Source of the DNA: Galerina marginata
Taxonomy: Eukaryota > Basidiomycota > Agaricomycetes > Agaricales > Galerinaceae
Direction: 5' to 3'
DNA: 64,000 nt
Assembly: GCA_023014335.1 (NCBI GenBank)
Contig: JAECYW010000005.1
Location: forward strand, 3,472,001-3,536,000
A program made the position numbers and the translations under genes. Shown here piece by piece: positions 36,601-47,368 of the stretch; within the stretch, counting starts at the first letter, position 1; each line of letters starts with the position of its first letter. The notes below the pieces were generated by a model. It was not told where the DNA came from and did no database searches. It saw only the letters and a list, made by a program, of their open reading frames with translations.

Positions 36601-38096
36601 TGGACCCTAATGGAAAGATTCTTAATGCTCTCGATATTCCAATGGGGTGGAAGGGTGCAGCTCCAACTCCTTTCTCCTCGGAAACAAGAGCGTGGATAGC
36701 CACGGAAGGTTTGCCTTACTGTAAAAAGGACATCCTCCCGGCTAATGCGCTCCGTTGGGCATTGGTGTCGACGAAAGGAGCCCATCACCCCTGGCATATT
36801 GATGCGAACGGCTCTGGTGCTTTTCTTGTCGGAGGTTGTGGCGGCAAACTCATATTTGTCGGCTCCCCTCTTGGAAATCAACGATTCCAAGAGATCGGCT
36901 TGTTTATCGACGATTTCGACAATTTCGCGCCGTGTACCAATAAATGGAATGTCGAAGCCATTTATCTGGAGCCCGGAGATAAAATGTACGTATCTCGAAG
37001 CTCATTTAATATTTCTTTCCACTAAGAGGAGCTCAAAGTATCCTACCTCCTAACACACCTCACTCTGTGTATACCGCCGAGCACACCATTTGCTACGGTG
37101 GCCATTTCCTCGCTTCAACAACAATGACAGACACATTAGTCGGCATCGTCCATCACTTTTTTTGCTTCAACATCTCCACGAATACCAACCACTCCGAGTG
37201 GAGAGACCTTGTTCACCGGCTGACGGTCTTCTATCACGATGTCCTTGTTACTGGTAGCGCAGTCAGAGACCTCCGAACGAAGATTCATGCGCCAACTCTA
37301 AAGGACTTGAAGTCGCTTTTGAATGTCTTTTCGACTTGTGCATTATCCATCCTAATGAACGCTTTGTCCTCAGAAACATATGCCGTTCCCGAGCAATCTA
37401 TTGACGACGACCCGCTTTTACATGCCTCTCGAAGAGACATGTACGACCTCAATGCCATGGATGGCTTTACACGGGGAAAATGCATACACCACAGAGGGTT
37501 GGCTTGGGAGATTATTCATCATATTGATGACAGGTATACTTTCAAAAACTTGGCAACAGGTCGGCCTTTAAGCGCGTTCGACGATATTTTTGTTCCTTTT
37601 ATTTCGCACTTGGCTCGCGCAACCTTCGTTTATGATCAGAAGCTAGCTGCATCAACCATCAAGCCTTCGATCGTGCCATTGCCCGCGGGCGCTTTCCGAA
37701 CACAAGTCCGGGCGTGTTTTCATACGCACGATACAATATTAGACGCCATCGATCGCGGTGATGAACCCTGCACAATAATTTTTCCCTTTGATTTCGACTG
37801 CGAAATAACGCCAAGTTCAATAGCCAGTGATGCTCCCGTTGGTTAGTGGAGTCTTTGGCAATGCTGTGCTAGGTACTATCTAACAAATTTATGAAAAAGG
37901 TGTCAGGACAAACGGGCAAACGAGTCGGGACATCTTATATGAGAGTGGGCGCGCTTCCTCTTGGAAACTATTTGAAGAAGTCGATGTTTCCGACGACGAC
38001 TGGGATATGGAAGACGTTCAAGATGCATCAGACCCGGACGCGAACGACGACGACGACACTTATGAGCCTCCGGCCAAACGCACGAGAGTCCGTTGA
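30677..38096 (+). CDS. JmjC-domain protein (Fe(II)/2-oxoglutarate oxygenase fold), split by a 3.3 kb intronic insertion
   Basis: The exons run from about 30677 to a stop at 38096. The N-terminal domain is helical (SKIAHWPKILIEARNSL, WKALLVIAAGTQSPLVALL). A Pro/Ser/Thr-rich linker (35.3-35.9 kb) and a segment ITPELH...LTSFDETGLSEL precede the JmjC core. That core has HHPWHIDANGSGAFLVGG with the metal-binding His-x-Asp, EAIYLEPGDK, and after an intron PPNTPHSVYTAEH with the second His. All three iron ligands are present, so an active hydroxylase/demethylase-type enzyme is possible. The C-terminus is acidic and ends in a basic nuclear-localisation-like PPAKRTRVR. This matches an expanded Agaricomycete JmjC family. 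The intron at 31462-34860 contains the element at 31471-34814; without it the intron would be about 47 bp. The start codon is uncertain. Confidence 0.75.
31471..34814. mobile_element. Giant palindromic (foldback) transposable element, 3344 bp, non-autonomous
   Basis: The outer arms are near-identical inverted repeats. An ORF at 31756-31983 is repeated exactly on the other strand at 34302-34529, both 285 bp from their end, and the match continues without indels to at least 558 bp and probably about 690 bp. The inner parts are also inverted but diverged (near 32930-33050 versus 33260-33390), so the whole element folds about a centre near 33142. It ends in CACATGGGACAGT and is flanked by a 7 bp direct duplication AAGTCCT (31464-31470, 34815-34821). 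The arms carry arrays of CGG-N3-CCG boxes (CGGCCTCCG, CGGAGCCCG, CGGTGCCCG). No transposase ORF is inside. It sits 9 bp into an intron of the JmjC gene. Confidence 0.9.
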
Positions 38097-41000
38097 CAAA
38101 TGAATGCTATAATTATTACATATACAATTTTTCTTCGAATGACCGACGTCATAATGTCCTGCCGATGCTCGGCACATATCACAAAAAGGAGGCGACTTAA
38201 ATCTTTATTGCAACTTTTAATCCGGGAATTCGGAGTTTGTTTGTCGATCGGTATTCGTTCCCGGCGAATTTTCCGGATCATCATTTGCTCTTGACTTACT
38301 ACCACCATGTTGAACCTCTTCCACCACATTGTCTGCGTCTTATATTACCTGACCGCGTACGCCATGTTGGTGAACAGTCCTCTCACCAATCATTGTCGTA
38401 CTGCCGTTTTTATCGACTGCGAAGGTAATATTGGTTTGCCGATTGAAGTGACACTGATGTCGAACCCCTATTCAAAAGATCAAAGCAGCTCATGCCCTCC
38501 CAGCGACAACCTTATCACTCATCTAAGAAGATCGCAAGCCGATCTTGCAGGGTTTAACCCTTCGGTTGGCGGCGTAACCGCTTTTATGTGCAGTTCACTT
38601 AAAGTGACGATAACGATGACAGTACTTCCAGGCGTCTGCGAGCCATATAGCATTACAGCATCCCAACACCTCTGTCCTGCATTCACAGCGGTGCCATACT
38701 GTTCAGAACACGCCGAGTCGGACGCTGTAGCAGCGCATTGTTTACACGTTTACACCCCTCTTCGTCAATCTCCACAGTATATTGCACCTTGGGGATCAAC
38801 CTCGATCACGTCCGATAGCCCATCCATTGGCGGAGCCGTGAATGAGACAAATTTCAAGAATGAACACTCAGCAACCGCTTGCGAAACTCTGGCATGCGCA
38901 TATCATTGCCTGTTTGAATTTAAGAAACTTAAGATAAGGGTTCGGCTTTCGTTGCTAATGATCAGGCGCCACTTTTTGAGCAAACCTGATTTTTGGTCCG
39001 AGATGAATGCTGTATGTACCTATGAACCGAATGGGTGGACGAGTTTCTGTAGGAATTGGCAATACAACTTCTCCGAAATTTGGCTTACTCCTGCGGGCAC
39101 CGAGGTCCTCGTCACCAACAATTACTCCGTAGTTCTTCCCACTGGAGATGACGAAGAAGTAGAGGAGGCGGTTCAACGTCACCGTGGTGGAGGTTCGCGT
39201 TCACGCAAAAGGGTTGTGGATAATGCTTGGCTCCGACAATTTATCGATCCAGATGCAGGTTTATGTGTTTTAGATTCTGACTACGTTTTAATGGATTATA
39301 TGGATGATCAAGAACTAGAAGCATTTGCGGCGGTGAATCCACGCTGCATCCCGGCGCGGATACCTCTTCATCTCCACGTACAATACCTCAATGTTAACGA
39401 CATCAGGACGCTGGGAAATCGACACGGTATTTTCATTCACTCCAGGCTCAACCGTGAGGATGCAATATCGAAATTTGACCAGGACCACCATTGCGACACG
39501 TGCGATATCTTCCGGTGCGTCTTCCTCCCCCAACATAAAGAAAAGACGTTCTTATTTTTTTCGGAAATACGTCCGTTCGTGCGTAACATTGAAACTGTCG
39601 ATCTCCATGACCTCGACGAGATTATGATACGCGCTTACCGCACAGAAGAAAATTGCGACGAACTTTCTGGTCTGGCAAAAGCCGATATACCACTTAAGTA
39701 CTTATGTGATTCTCAGCCGTTGTCCCTTCTTCGAGATGTCGCTAACCTGCACGGATTAAACATTGCAGAAAAGGATAAGGCCTCTAAAGTCATCGGGTCG
39801 CTTAAAAATCACATCTGTACAAATTGTCCTGCTTTTGTGTCATTCATACAGTCGCGGCCCAAGCGATCCAGTATAATGAAACTTGTTGATCTTAGAGGGT
39901 ATATATTAGGAGAAACAATTCACGGCCATGACGACCGCGTAGTCACGTTCATTGGCTATCAAAATGCTGACGAATGCATGGATGTTGACGACGTAGTCCG
40001 CGCCAACATCCCACTCCACGTACACGCTAACATTCAACCTCTGCCGTCTCTGAAGAAAATTGCGCTGCTGCATGGTATTAGCATCGAAGGAGCGTCCTCC
40101 GCCAAACTTGCCGCCGCACTTCACCGACACGACTGTTCCAACTGCCCGACTTTTATCTCCCTTTTCGCTACTCTAAAAAGGCCAGAAAGGTCATCATTGA
40201 TGTATTCTGACATAAGTGCGTTGTTAATCGATCCTCTTACCAATGACCAGTACGAAGATGAGTGCGTACGCTTCCATGACTATGGGATGCACAGCGAATC
40301 GGTTAAAAAAGATGGATTCATTCGCGCTGCTATACCGCTCGACTTGCTTTGTGATTCTCAATTACTGCCTGCTCTGAGGAAGATCGCTTCATGCCACGGA
40401 GTTAATGTGCACGATAACTCATCCTCTACGAAGCTCATAAGCGCCTTGAAATCACACCTCTGTACATCCTGTCCTGCTTTTGTTACTGTTCTAGAGAACC
40501 CGAACAATATTTCACACGAGAACGTACCTCCCGACCTACCTCCCCCTACATTCCCACCTGCTCCTGTGTCGCTCCACAAACTCCACGAGACGATGACGGC
40601 CTGCGCATCCGAATTCGATCCTATCAATATACAGGAAGCAGGTTGCGCCGTTTGCGGTGCCTTAACACTCCAAAGCACCTTGTTCGCGCTCTCAGACGTT
40701 ACCTACGACCTTAGCGTACTGCGAAGTCCCCTAACTAGAAAAGAAAGAAAAAGCGCGGCTGATCCTATCGAGCCTGTAGAAGGCCCCATTTTGGATCCAC
40801 ATTGCTCTGGAATATGCAGCCCATGTCATTTGTCTCTTAGTAACGGCCAGATTCCGGTTAACGCGTTAGCTAACGGTCTGTGGATCGGTGATGTCCCACC
40901 AGAATTACAAAATCTAACATTCGCTGAACAGATGTTGATACCTAGAATTAGACACAATCGATGTCTTGTTAGAGTAGCATCTGGGAGAGCGAAGATGATT

Positions 41001-44000
41001 GCAAATGTCGTCATGCTGAACAATCCGACCCCGCAGATATATCAGGTTCTCCCCCCGCCCCGTAAGGATCTAGATGAAGTACTCGCCTTCGTCTACATGG
41101 GAAGTTCAGCACCCACCCCAGAAGATTTTGCACGAACGCCGCTCCTCGTCCGCCGAAACAAAGTGGCGCAGGCTTTGAACTGGTTAAAGTTGAACCACCG
41201 CGAGTATGAAGATCTGGTAATATCCGATGACAATTTACTCACATACCCCGAGCACGGTATTCCTATTGCGGTAGACTTCAGGAGAACAGAAGGAAACGGA
41301 AACAAATTGTCAACAGAGATGAGTCTTGACGATAACATCATTGAAGAAGGAACTGAAGACGGACCATGTCCCTTTACCGTACACGGACTAACTGGGGAGG
41401 AATATTCAACACTGTCTCCCAAGGCAATGAAAGCGATGGCTCTCAGGCATTTACAAGCGGAGGGAAAGGTATTGGGAATTGGGCACAACGGATCACCGTT
41501 GTCAATGTATGACAATCCAGAAGCTTACCCAAAAATGTTCCCCTGGCTGTTTCCGTATGGATTCGGCGGTCTGGGTCAACACCATCTTAGGCGTAAGTTA
41601 TCTGAGACCGCACACAAAAAACACCTACTCATGTTTCATGATAAACGTTTCCAAAACGACGTCCATTTCCCCATAATCGCTTTTAATCACCAACAAATGA
41701 AAAGTGCGATTACGGGAAGCTTTCTGGCGTCCAAACGTGGAAATTTTGCGAATGTGGCAGACCGCTTGTCGAAACTAAATCCCCACACACTCGTGAAGAT
41801 TGCTGCCGCCCTACGAGCAGGCCAAAAATTCAGCCCAACAACAGACGACGAAAAGAATTGTTTCTCGCTGCTAAACGACTTAGACCATGTAGGAGGTCAT
41901 GTACAAGGATCGCTTTCATCTAAAAAGTTCCGGAGGAACGAATTGTGGTCACTGATGTCGTTCAAGGGAGCCCCGCTCTGGTTCATCACATTCTCTCCCG
42001 CAGATTCCAGACATCCTTTGTGCATATATTACGCGGGAAATAAGGTCGAATTTGATCCTGATATACCGTTAACAGCCAAAGAGAGATCGACCCTAGTTTC
42101 ACAGAATCCCGTCGCGGCAGCGCGCTTCTTCCGCTTCATGGTAGACGCATTCATTCGACATATATTGGGAGTCGGCGGTAATTCTCCAGGTCTCTATGGA
42201 GAAACCGATGCTTACTATGGAATGGTTGAGCAACAAGGTAGACTGACCCTGCATATGCATATGTTGCTTTGGATTAGGGGCTGTCCATCCCCACAAGAAA
42301 TTCGAGACAAACTCGTAAGTGGGAATAGTGAATTTCAAAAGGCACTCGTAGACTATCTGGAGAACGCCCATACAGGTGATTTCCTCACAGGAACGATGGA
42401 CCAAGTGCGTGAGAATGTCTACGGTGCCTCGCGTGAAGAAAGCAGCGAAAATCCAGTGGATATCACGCACGACCCAACTCTTTACGCCACATCAATGCCT
42501 CCAGAGATATGCAAAGCCGAAGGCTGCATCGGATGTTCGCTCTGTCCTCAGACGGCGAATTGGAGCCATTCTTTCAAAAAAGAAGTGGACAATATAGTTT
42601 TGCGGTCAAACGTTCACTCCTGCAGAGTTTCTTCGAAAGCCAAGAATGTAGAGCCAAGTAGCAAACCCAACGATTCACCTAAAGGCTGCATCACTGCCGA
42701 TGGGACTTGTGCTGCTAGATTTCCGCGTGAACTGTATGAGAGGACCACTGTGGACCCCGAGGACGGGCACATCAACATGCAAAAAAGAGAACCATATATT
42801 AATACTTACACACCAACCGTGACGGCGCTGATGAGATGTAATACCGACACGACATCCTTGCTCTCTGGCACGGCCGTCAAGGCTGTAATTTCATATGTTA
42901 CAGACTACGTAACAAAGCAAGCTTTAAAAACCCATCAACTTTTTACCACGGCGTACGAGGTTATGCAAAAACAAGACGCCGAAACAGAAGACCCTTCCAG
43001 GCCCCTTAATGGGGCACGTAGGACTCTGCTGAAAATTGTAAATTCCCTATCAACCAAACTGGAAATCGGAAGTCCAATGGCAGCCATGTACTTACTGGGC
43101 CACGATGATTACTATACCAGCCATAAATTTGTACCCTTTTACTGGAGATCCTTCGTGTCCAAAGTTCGGCAAGATGTAAATGCTTATCGGACTGATGCCA
43201 ACGATTATCCCGACCTGGACTTGCACTTACATGATGAGCAAGATAGCATAGAGAGGGTTGAAATTGGACAAGCTGAACAAAAATTTTTCATAAAATCTAA
43301 TGTTCACGATTATATCTATCGACCCTCCGCGTTTCAAAATGTCAATCTGTACAACTGGATTCAAGGAAGCTCAAAAAACAGTCGGACAAAAGCGGAAATC
43401 AAAGCGTTCAAATACTTATTAAACTTGACAGAGGGGAGCGATTCAAATACATGTGAAGGCGATAAAATTGAGGACGTTCCAGAATCTTTAAAAGGCAAGA
43501 GCGAACTCACCCTGAGGATGATTCTGCAGCGCATGCTAAATCAAGCTTACCAAAGAGAGCATCCCCAATTTCTTACACACTATCCTTCTCTAAATCGCCA
43601 ACGCTTCCAGTTTATTGTCCCAAATTTTTTAGGAGGTGGATTACCACGGTCGGATGAGGGTGACCGAGACTACTACTGCTCGACGATGATCACCTTGTTC
43701 AAACCATTTCGCAAAGGAGAAGATCTAGTTAATGCTGACGAAACTTGGGAGAGTGTATACTCTAACCACACTTTCACTGAACGGGAGAAAGAACTCATGA
43801 GAAATTTCAACTTACGTTACGAGTGTTTAGATGCCAGGGATGACCACAGTGCGAGGCGAAAAGCTGCGCAATCCCTAGCTTTCATGTCCAATCTACAAAA
43901 CAAGGCAAACCAGACATTTGACGAACTCGACGAACGAGATTCAGACGATGTTAAAAATGCCGTAGAAAGTGGGTTCTACGACGACTTGTGGATGCCCGAC

Positions 44001-47000
44001 GACCACGAATTCCAACGGAAAAACCAAGAACATGAGATGGATCGCATTTTGCACTCGGCCGGTTATTTTAAAACCAATCAACCTGAATCTTTAAAAGACG
44101 ATGTCATCCCACCTAATAAACCCACTGTAGACCTCTCACCATCCGGATGGACAAATATGGTAAAAAATGCGAGAGATGCGATCCTCAAGACCTTACGGAC
44201 GCAGAGCAACACTGCAGACGAAAAGAACGTGCTCAATGGACTGCCCTGTACTCATAAAAACGCCACTGTCGAAGAAATCCGTTTGCTCGATGCAAAATAC
44301 TTTCTCAACGATTATCAAGCAAGAACGGGGAAGGCACAAAAATACATGGACAAAACAGTGAAGAAGTTTCAGTTAAATCAGAACCAGGAAAGAGCGTTTC
44401 GAATTATTGGCAACCACGCCTCTTCCCTCGCACCAACCCAATTGAAGATGTACATGGGCGGCATGGCTGGCACAGGAAAGTCGACAGTTATACACGCAAT
44501 CCGGAGACTATTTAAAGAACGGAATGAAACGGGCCGGTATATAATTATGGCGCCAACAGGAAGCGCAGCAGCGCAGCTGAACGGATCAACCTACCACTCG
44601 ATGCTAGGCATTTGGGATACAAACCTCGAGGGAGGTAACCGAAACGAAGCCACCCTCATTCGCGATGCACGCGAGCGATTCAGTAAGGTCGAATACATCA
44701 TCTTCGACGAGATTTCAATGTTATCCTGCCATGACTTATATGCTATCAGTGCGCGATTATGCCAAATAACGAACAATCACTCAGAAATATTCGGAGGAAT
44801 GAATGTTGTGTTACTCGGCGATTTCGCGCAACTACCCCCCGTTGGTGGAGTGGCACTATATAACGGAGCAGTGACGGGTCAACGAACACGGCCTTCCGTC
44901 CAACATCAGGAAAATTTTCTGGGGAAGGCCATCTGGCATCAATTCACTACCGTTGTTCTCTTAACAGAAAACATGAGACAGAATCAACAGACTGCATTAG
45001 ATGATAACTTCCGGGCGTGTTTAATGAACATGAGATTCGCCAGCTGTACACCTGACGACATCAAATTTCTGAAATCTCTAGTCCTTAACTCAGGGTCAGA
45101 GGGGATGTCTAGTTTTGAGAATGAAAAATTCAGATCCACTGCAGTAATCACCGCGCTTAACTCTCAAAAAGACAGGATAAACGAGTTAGGTGTCCAAAAA
45201 TATGCCAAAGACCATAACCAAAAACTGCACCACTTTTACTCCGTCGATTCCATAGCAGCGCCAAAAGCCATCAAAGTTGGGAAAAGAATTAAGTACATCA
45301 ACGTTAGCTCTATTGCTCAATCTTTACAAGAGAAATTATGGGGATTACCTCCTTCTGCCACGAAAGAACAAGTGGCTTCACGTTTATCTCTGTGTAAGGG
45401 TATGCCGGTCATGATTCGCAATAACGACGCCACCGAACTATGCATCACTAAAGGACAAGACGGAACTGTATGGGGTTGGGATTCATCCACACTGTCTGAC
45501 GGAAAAGAGACATTGAGAACATTGTTCATCAAGCTCAATAAACCTCCACGAGACGTAAGGTTCGCAGGCCTACCTAAAAATGTAGTTCCAATTCCCACAA
45601 CGCTGCACGGTCCCTTGGCTATCAGAACGCCGAGCGGAGATCATCTTACGGTGAAAAGGTGGCAGGTTCCAGCCCTTCCCTTCTTCGCTATGACGGACTA
45701 TGCGTCCCAGGGAAAGACACGACTGACGAATATCGTTGACCTGGGACGCAGCCGGAACCATCAAGCGGTATACACGGCACTTTCGCGAAGCGCCTCGGCC
45801 CATACCACGGCAATTCTACAACATTTCGACGACAGGAAAATCACAAGTGGAATATCAGGACACCTGAGGCAAGAATTCAGGGAACTCGAGATACTGAACA
45901 AAATGACACAAATGCGGTATGAGAAACTTATCCCAGAAGACGCAATCTCAGATCTGCGAAATCCTACCCTTAAAACCTACTATAACATGAGACATACAAG
46001 AAAAGATCTAGATATTCAGTGGCACAAAGCCCTACATGTTCGGGGTGACGAGGAAGCGACTATAAGAGACGATGATCCTGCTTTCTGGATTATCTCAGAG
46101 AATAATGCCGCACGGCAGACGTTTGCAGAAAAGCAAGAACATGCGAGACAAGAAAAAAACAAGAAAAAAAGAAAATCTCTGCCGGAAAACTGTCCACATA
46201 CAAGTACCCTTGCCCAGAGCATTCTGCCACCCTCGCCTAAAAAAGTAAAATTGTCACTCCCAGAACTGCCGTCGCTCCCAAAACACATTTCTTGTGTCAC
46301 ACCTCCATCAAACAGGAATCGAAAAATCATTGGTCCGGCCTGGGACAGCCATAATTGGAGCTGTGCTTATGACTCCCTGTTATTTATTCTATATAATTCT
46401 TGGTTAGAGAAACAAAGATTGGCCTCGAGTGAGTGGAAGGGGATCTCACGTTACTTCGACTTCATCGTTAGCGAGTTCTCTAGACCAGGGGCAAACTTAG
46501 ATCGTACAAGGACTATGCTACGATCTTCTTTCAACACAGACGATTCGAAGCTCTTTCCAATGGGTTCCGTAGGCACCGATCTCCAAGATGTGGTAGAGAA
46601 CCTTCTCAACTTAACACCTAATTCTACAACCCTGGCGATTTGTGAAAATTGTGGCACCATTAAAGAATGGAATCGTTTTGGTTTGAGTCCTTTCATTATC
46701 TTAAACCGTCCCCGACCTGGTTACCCCAGCTCTATTTCAGGTCAACTTCGAAATAGGTTATCCAAAACGTGTATATGTTCCAAATGTCGACTCGGGGGGA
46801 TACGCTCGTGTCTGGTCCATCCAGAGTTTATTTCCACCGTGCCACCTTTCGTCTTTTTCCCAATGCACTATAACATAGACATCGAAGAAAGCCTACCGCT
46901 GGTTGAAAACCACTTAGAATATGAACTAAAAGGAGTAATATATATTGGGGAAAATCACTTCACTGCACGCTTCATCGACAGCGAAAAAAAAGTCTGGTTT

Positions 47001-47309
47001 CACGACGGAATGGACGGCATAAACGCATCCACTGAAAAATGCGCCGGCAATTGGTTTGACTTTATTAAATTCAGTAAGACTAAAAAACCCGCTCTGGCAT
47101 TCTACACCCGCAAGTGATCGGGCTGGAGAAATGCATGACGTAGACATTTCAATGTAGAAACTTCTGACGTCGGGCCACGACCACTGTACTGATCCATGTT
47201 GCTAGCACACGCACCCTGCCGTGTGAGGTAAAAATTAGACGCTCGCTCAACTACAGAGGTCGACAATGTGGTTATTACCACATACAATAATAATTGGCAA
47301 GAAATCTAA
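38097..47309 (+). mobile_element. Helitron (rolling-circle transposon), boundaries approximate
   Basis: The element contains the 2936-codon Rep-helicase ORF. A 3' end candidate is a perfect 6 bp stem hairpin (ATGTGG / CCACAT, 47266-47283) followed 22 bases later by CTAA next to a T (47306-47310). This matches the CTRR-T form of Helitron ends, although the usual hairpin-to-end distance is shorter. The 5' end should start TC after an A between 38097 and 38306 but cannot be picked out by eye. Helitrons make no target duplication, so comparison with an empty site is the only certain test. Confidence 0.6.
38307..47117 (+). CDS. Helitron Rep-helicase polyprotein with SAP-like repeats and C-terminal cysteine protease domain
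   Basis: One uninterrupted frame of 2936 codons. Around residues 345-775 there are four tandem copies of a roughly 107-residue module (IPLxxxxxxQxLxxLRxIAxxHG... then HxCxxCPxF), SAP-like with a zinc-binding tail. Next is the Helitron N-terminal region (YPKMFPWLFPYGFGG near residue 1075) and the Rep HUH motif in LTLHMHMLLWIRG (about 1315). The paired Rep tyrosines lie in ISYVTDYVTKQ (about 1528). The Pif1-type helicase has Walker A GGMAGTGKST (about 2052), IIFDEISML (about 2131), GDFAQLPPVGG, TENMRQNQ and YTALSRSAS. A C-terminal domain starts NWSCAYDSLLFILY (Cys about 2685), with a candidate His in GENHFTARFI (about 2882) and Asp in WFHDGMDG, as in ubiquitin-specific or Ulp-like proteases. 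All main motifs are intact, so it may be autonomous and young. The true start may be downstream of codon 1. Confidence 0.93.
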   Translation: MLNLFHHIVCVLYYLTAYAMLVNSPLTNHCRTAVFIDCEGNIGLPIEVTLMSNPYSKDQSSSCPPSDNLITHLRRSQADLAGFNPSVGGVTAFMCSSLKVTITMTVLPGVCEPYSITASQHLCPAFTAVPYCSEHAESDAVAAHCLHVYTPLRQSPQYIAPWGSTSITSDSPSIGGAVNETNFKNEHSATACETLACAYHCLFEFKKLKIRVRLSLLMIRRHFLSKPDFWSEMNAVCTYEPNGWTSFCRNWQYNFSEIWLTPAGTEVLVTNNYSVVLPTGDDEEVEEAVQRHRGGGSRSRKRVVDNAWLRQFIDPDAGLCVLDSDYVLMDYMDDQELEAFAAVNPRCIPARIPLHLHVQYLNVNDIRTLGNRHGIFIHSRLNREDAISKFDQDHHCDTCDIFRCVFLPQHKEKTFLFFSEIRPFVRNIETVDLHDLDEIMIRAYRTEENCDELSGLAKADIPLKYLCDSQPLSLLRDVANLHGLNIAEKDKASKVIGSLKNHICTNCPAFVSFIQSRPKRSSIMKLVDLRGYILGETIHGHDDRVVTFIGYQNADECMDVDDVVRANIPLHVHANIQPLPSLKKIALLHGISIEGASSAKLAAALHRHDCSNCPTFISLFATLKRPERSSLMYSDISALLIDPLTNDQYEDECVRFHDYGMHSESVKKDGFIRAAIPLDLLCDSQLLPALRKIASCHGVNVHDNSSSTKLISALKSHLCTSCPAFVTVLENPNNISHENVPPDLPPPTFPPAPVSLHKLHETMTACASEFDPINIQEAGCAVCGALTLQSTLFALSDVTYDLSVLRSPLTRKERKSAADPIEPVEGPILDPHCSGICSPCHLSLSNGQIPVNALANGLWIGDVPPELQNLTFAEQMLIPRIRHNRCLVRVASGRAKMIANVVMLNNPTPQIYQVLPPPRKDLDEVLAFVYMGSSAPTPEDFARTPLLVRRNKVAQALNWLKLNHREYEDLVISDDNLLTYPEHGIPIAVDFRRTEGNGNKLSTEMSLDDNIIEEGTEDGPCPFTVHGLTGEEYSTLSPKAMKAMALRHLQAEGKVLGIGHNGSPLSMYDNPEAYPKMFPWLFPYGFGGLGQHHLRRKLSETAHKKHLLMFHDKRFQNDVHFPIIAFNHQQMKSAITGSFLASKRGNFANVADRLSKLNPHTLVKIAAALRAGQKFSPTTDDEKNCFSLLNDLDHVGGHVQGSLSSKKFRRNELWSLMSFKGAPLWFITFSPADSRHPLCIYYAGNKVEFDPDIPLTAKERSTLVSQNPVAAARFFRFMVDAFIRHILGVGGNSPGLYGETDAYYGMVEQQGRLTLHMHMLLWIRGCPSPQEIRDKLVSGNSEFQKALVDYLENAHTGDFLTGTMDQVRENVYGASREESSENPVDITHDPTLYATSMPPEICKAEGCIGCSLCPQTANWSHSFKKEVDNIVLRSNVHSCRVSSKAKNVEPSSKPNDSPKGCITADGTCAARFPRELYERTTVDPEDGHINMQKREPYINTYTPTVTALMRCNTDTTSLLSGTAVKAVISYVTDYVTKQALKTHQLFTTAYEVMQKQDAETEDPSRPLNGARRTLLKIVNSLSTKLEIGSPMAAMYLLGHDDYYTSHKFVPFYWRSFVSKVRQDVNAYRTDANDYPDLDLHLHDEQDSIERVEIGQAEQKFFIKSNVHDYIYRPSAFQNVNLYNWIQGSSKNSRTKAEIKAFKYLLNLTEGSDSNTCEGDKIEDVPESLKGKSELTLRMILQRMLNQAYQREHPQFLTHYPSLNRQRFQFIVPNFLGGGLPRSDEGDRDYYCSTMITLFKPFRKGEDLVNADETWESVYSNHTFTEREKELMRNFNLRYECLDARDDHSARRKAAQSLAFMSNLQNKANQTFDELDERDSDDVKNAVESGFYDDLWMPDDHEFQRKNQEHEMDRILHSAGYFKTNQPESLKDDVIPPNKPTVDLSPSGWTNMVKNARDAILKTLRTQSNTADEKNVLNGLPCTHKNATVEEIRLLDAKYFLNDYQARTGKAQKYMDKTVKKFQLNQNQERAFRIIGNHASSLAPTQLKMYMGGMAGTGKSTVIHAIRRLFKERNETGRYIIMAPTGSAAAQLNGSTYHSMLGIWDTNLEGGNRNEATLIRDARERFSKVEYIIFDEISMLSCHDLYAISARLCQITNNHSEIFGGMNVVLLGDFAQLPPVGGVALYNGAVTGQRTRPSVQHQENFLGKAIWHQFTTVVLLTENMRQNQQTALDDNFRACLMNMRFASCTPDDIKFLKSLVLNSGSEGMSSFENEKFRSTAVITALNSQKDRINELGVQKYAKDHNQKLHHFYSVDSIAAPKAIKVGKRIKYINVSSIAQSLQEKLWGLPPSATKEQVASRLSLCKGMPVMIRNNDATELCITKGQDGTVWGWDSSTLSDGKETLRTLFIKLNKPPRDVRFAGLPKNVVPIPTTLHGPLAIRTPSGDHLTVKRWQVPALPFFAMTDYASQGKTRLTNIVDLGRSRNHQAVYTALSRSASAHTTAILQHFDDRKITSGISGHLRQEFRELEILNKMTQMRYEKLIPEDAISDLRNPTLKTYYNMRHTRKDLDIQWHKALHVRGDEEATIRDDDPAFWIISENNAARQTFAEKQEHARQEKNKKKRKSLPENCPHTSTLAQSILPPSPKKVKLSLPELPSLPKHISCVTPPSNRNRKIIGPAWDSHNWSCAYDSLLFILYNSWLEKQRLASSEWKGISRYFDFIVSEFSRPGANLDRTRTMLRSSFNTDDSKLFPMGSVGTDLQDVVENLLNLTPNSTTLAICENCGTIKEWNRFGLSPFIILNRPRPGYPSSISGQLRNRLSKTCICSKCRLGGIRSCLVHPEFISTVPPFVFFPMHYNIDIEESLPLVENHLEYELKGVIYIGENHFTARFIDSEKKVWFHDGMDGINASTEKCAGNWFDFIKFSKTKKPALAFYTRK

Positions 47310-47368
47310 TTCCACTTAGACGCCAATTTCTTTGCCAGTGCACCTCTTTCAATCGCGCTGTAAAGCCG
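47118..47368. other. Helitron 3' flank with hairpin
   Basis: These 250 bases contain the candidate Helitron 3' hairpin and CTAA end, then the 3' flank of the convergent small-protein gene ending at 47369. A second candidate end is CTAG at 47199-47202, preceded by a weaker GTCG/CGAC stem. Confidence 0.4.

Noticed and set aside
36600..37846. TET/JBP dioxygenase identity for the oxygenase gene
   Set aside because: TET/JBP genes travel with KDZ elements, but the WHIDANG...EAIYLEPGD...PPNTPH pattern and helical N-terminus fit the JmjC family instead.
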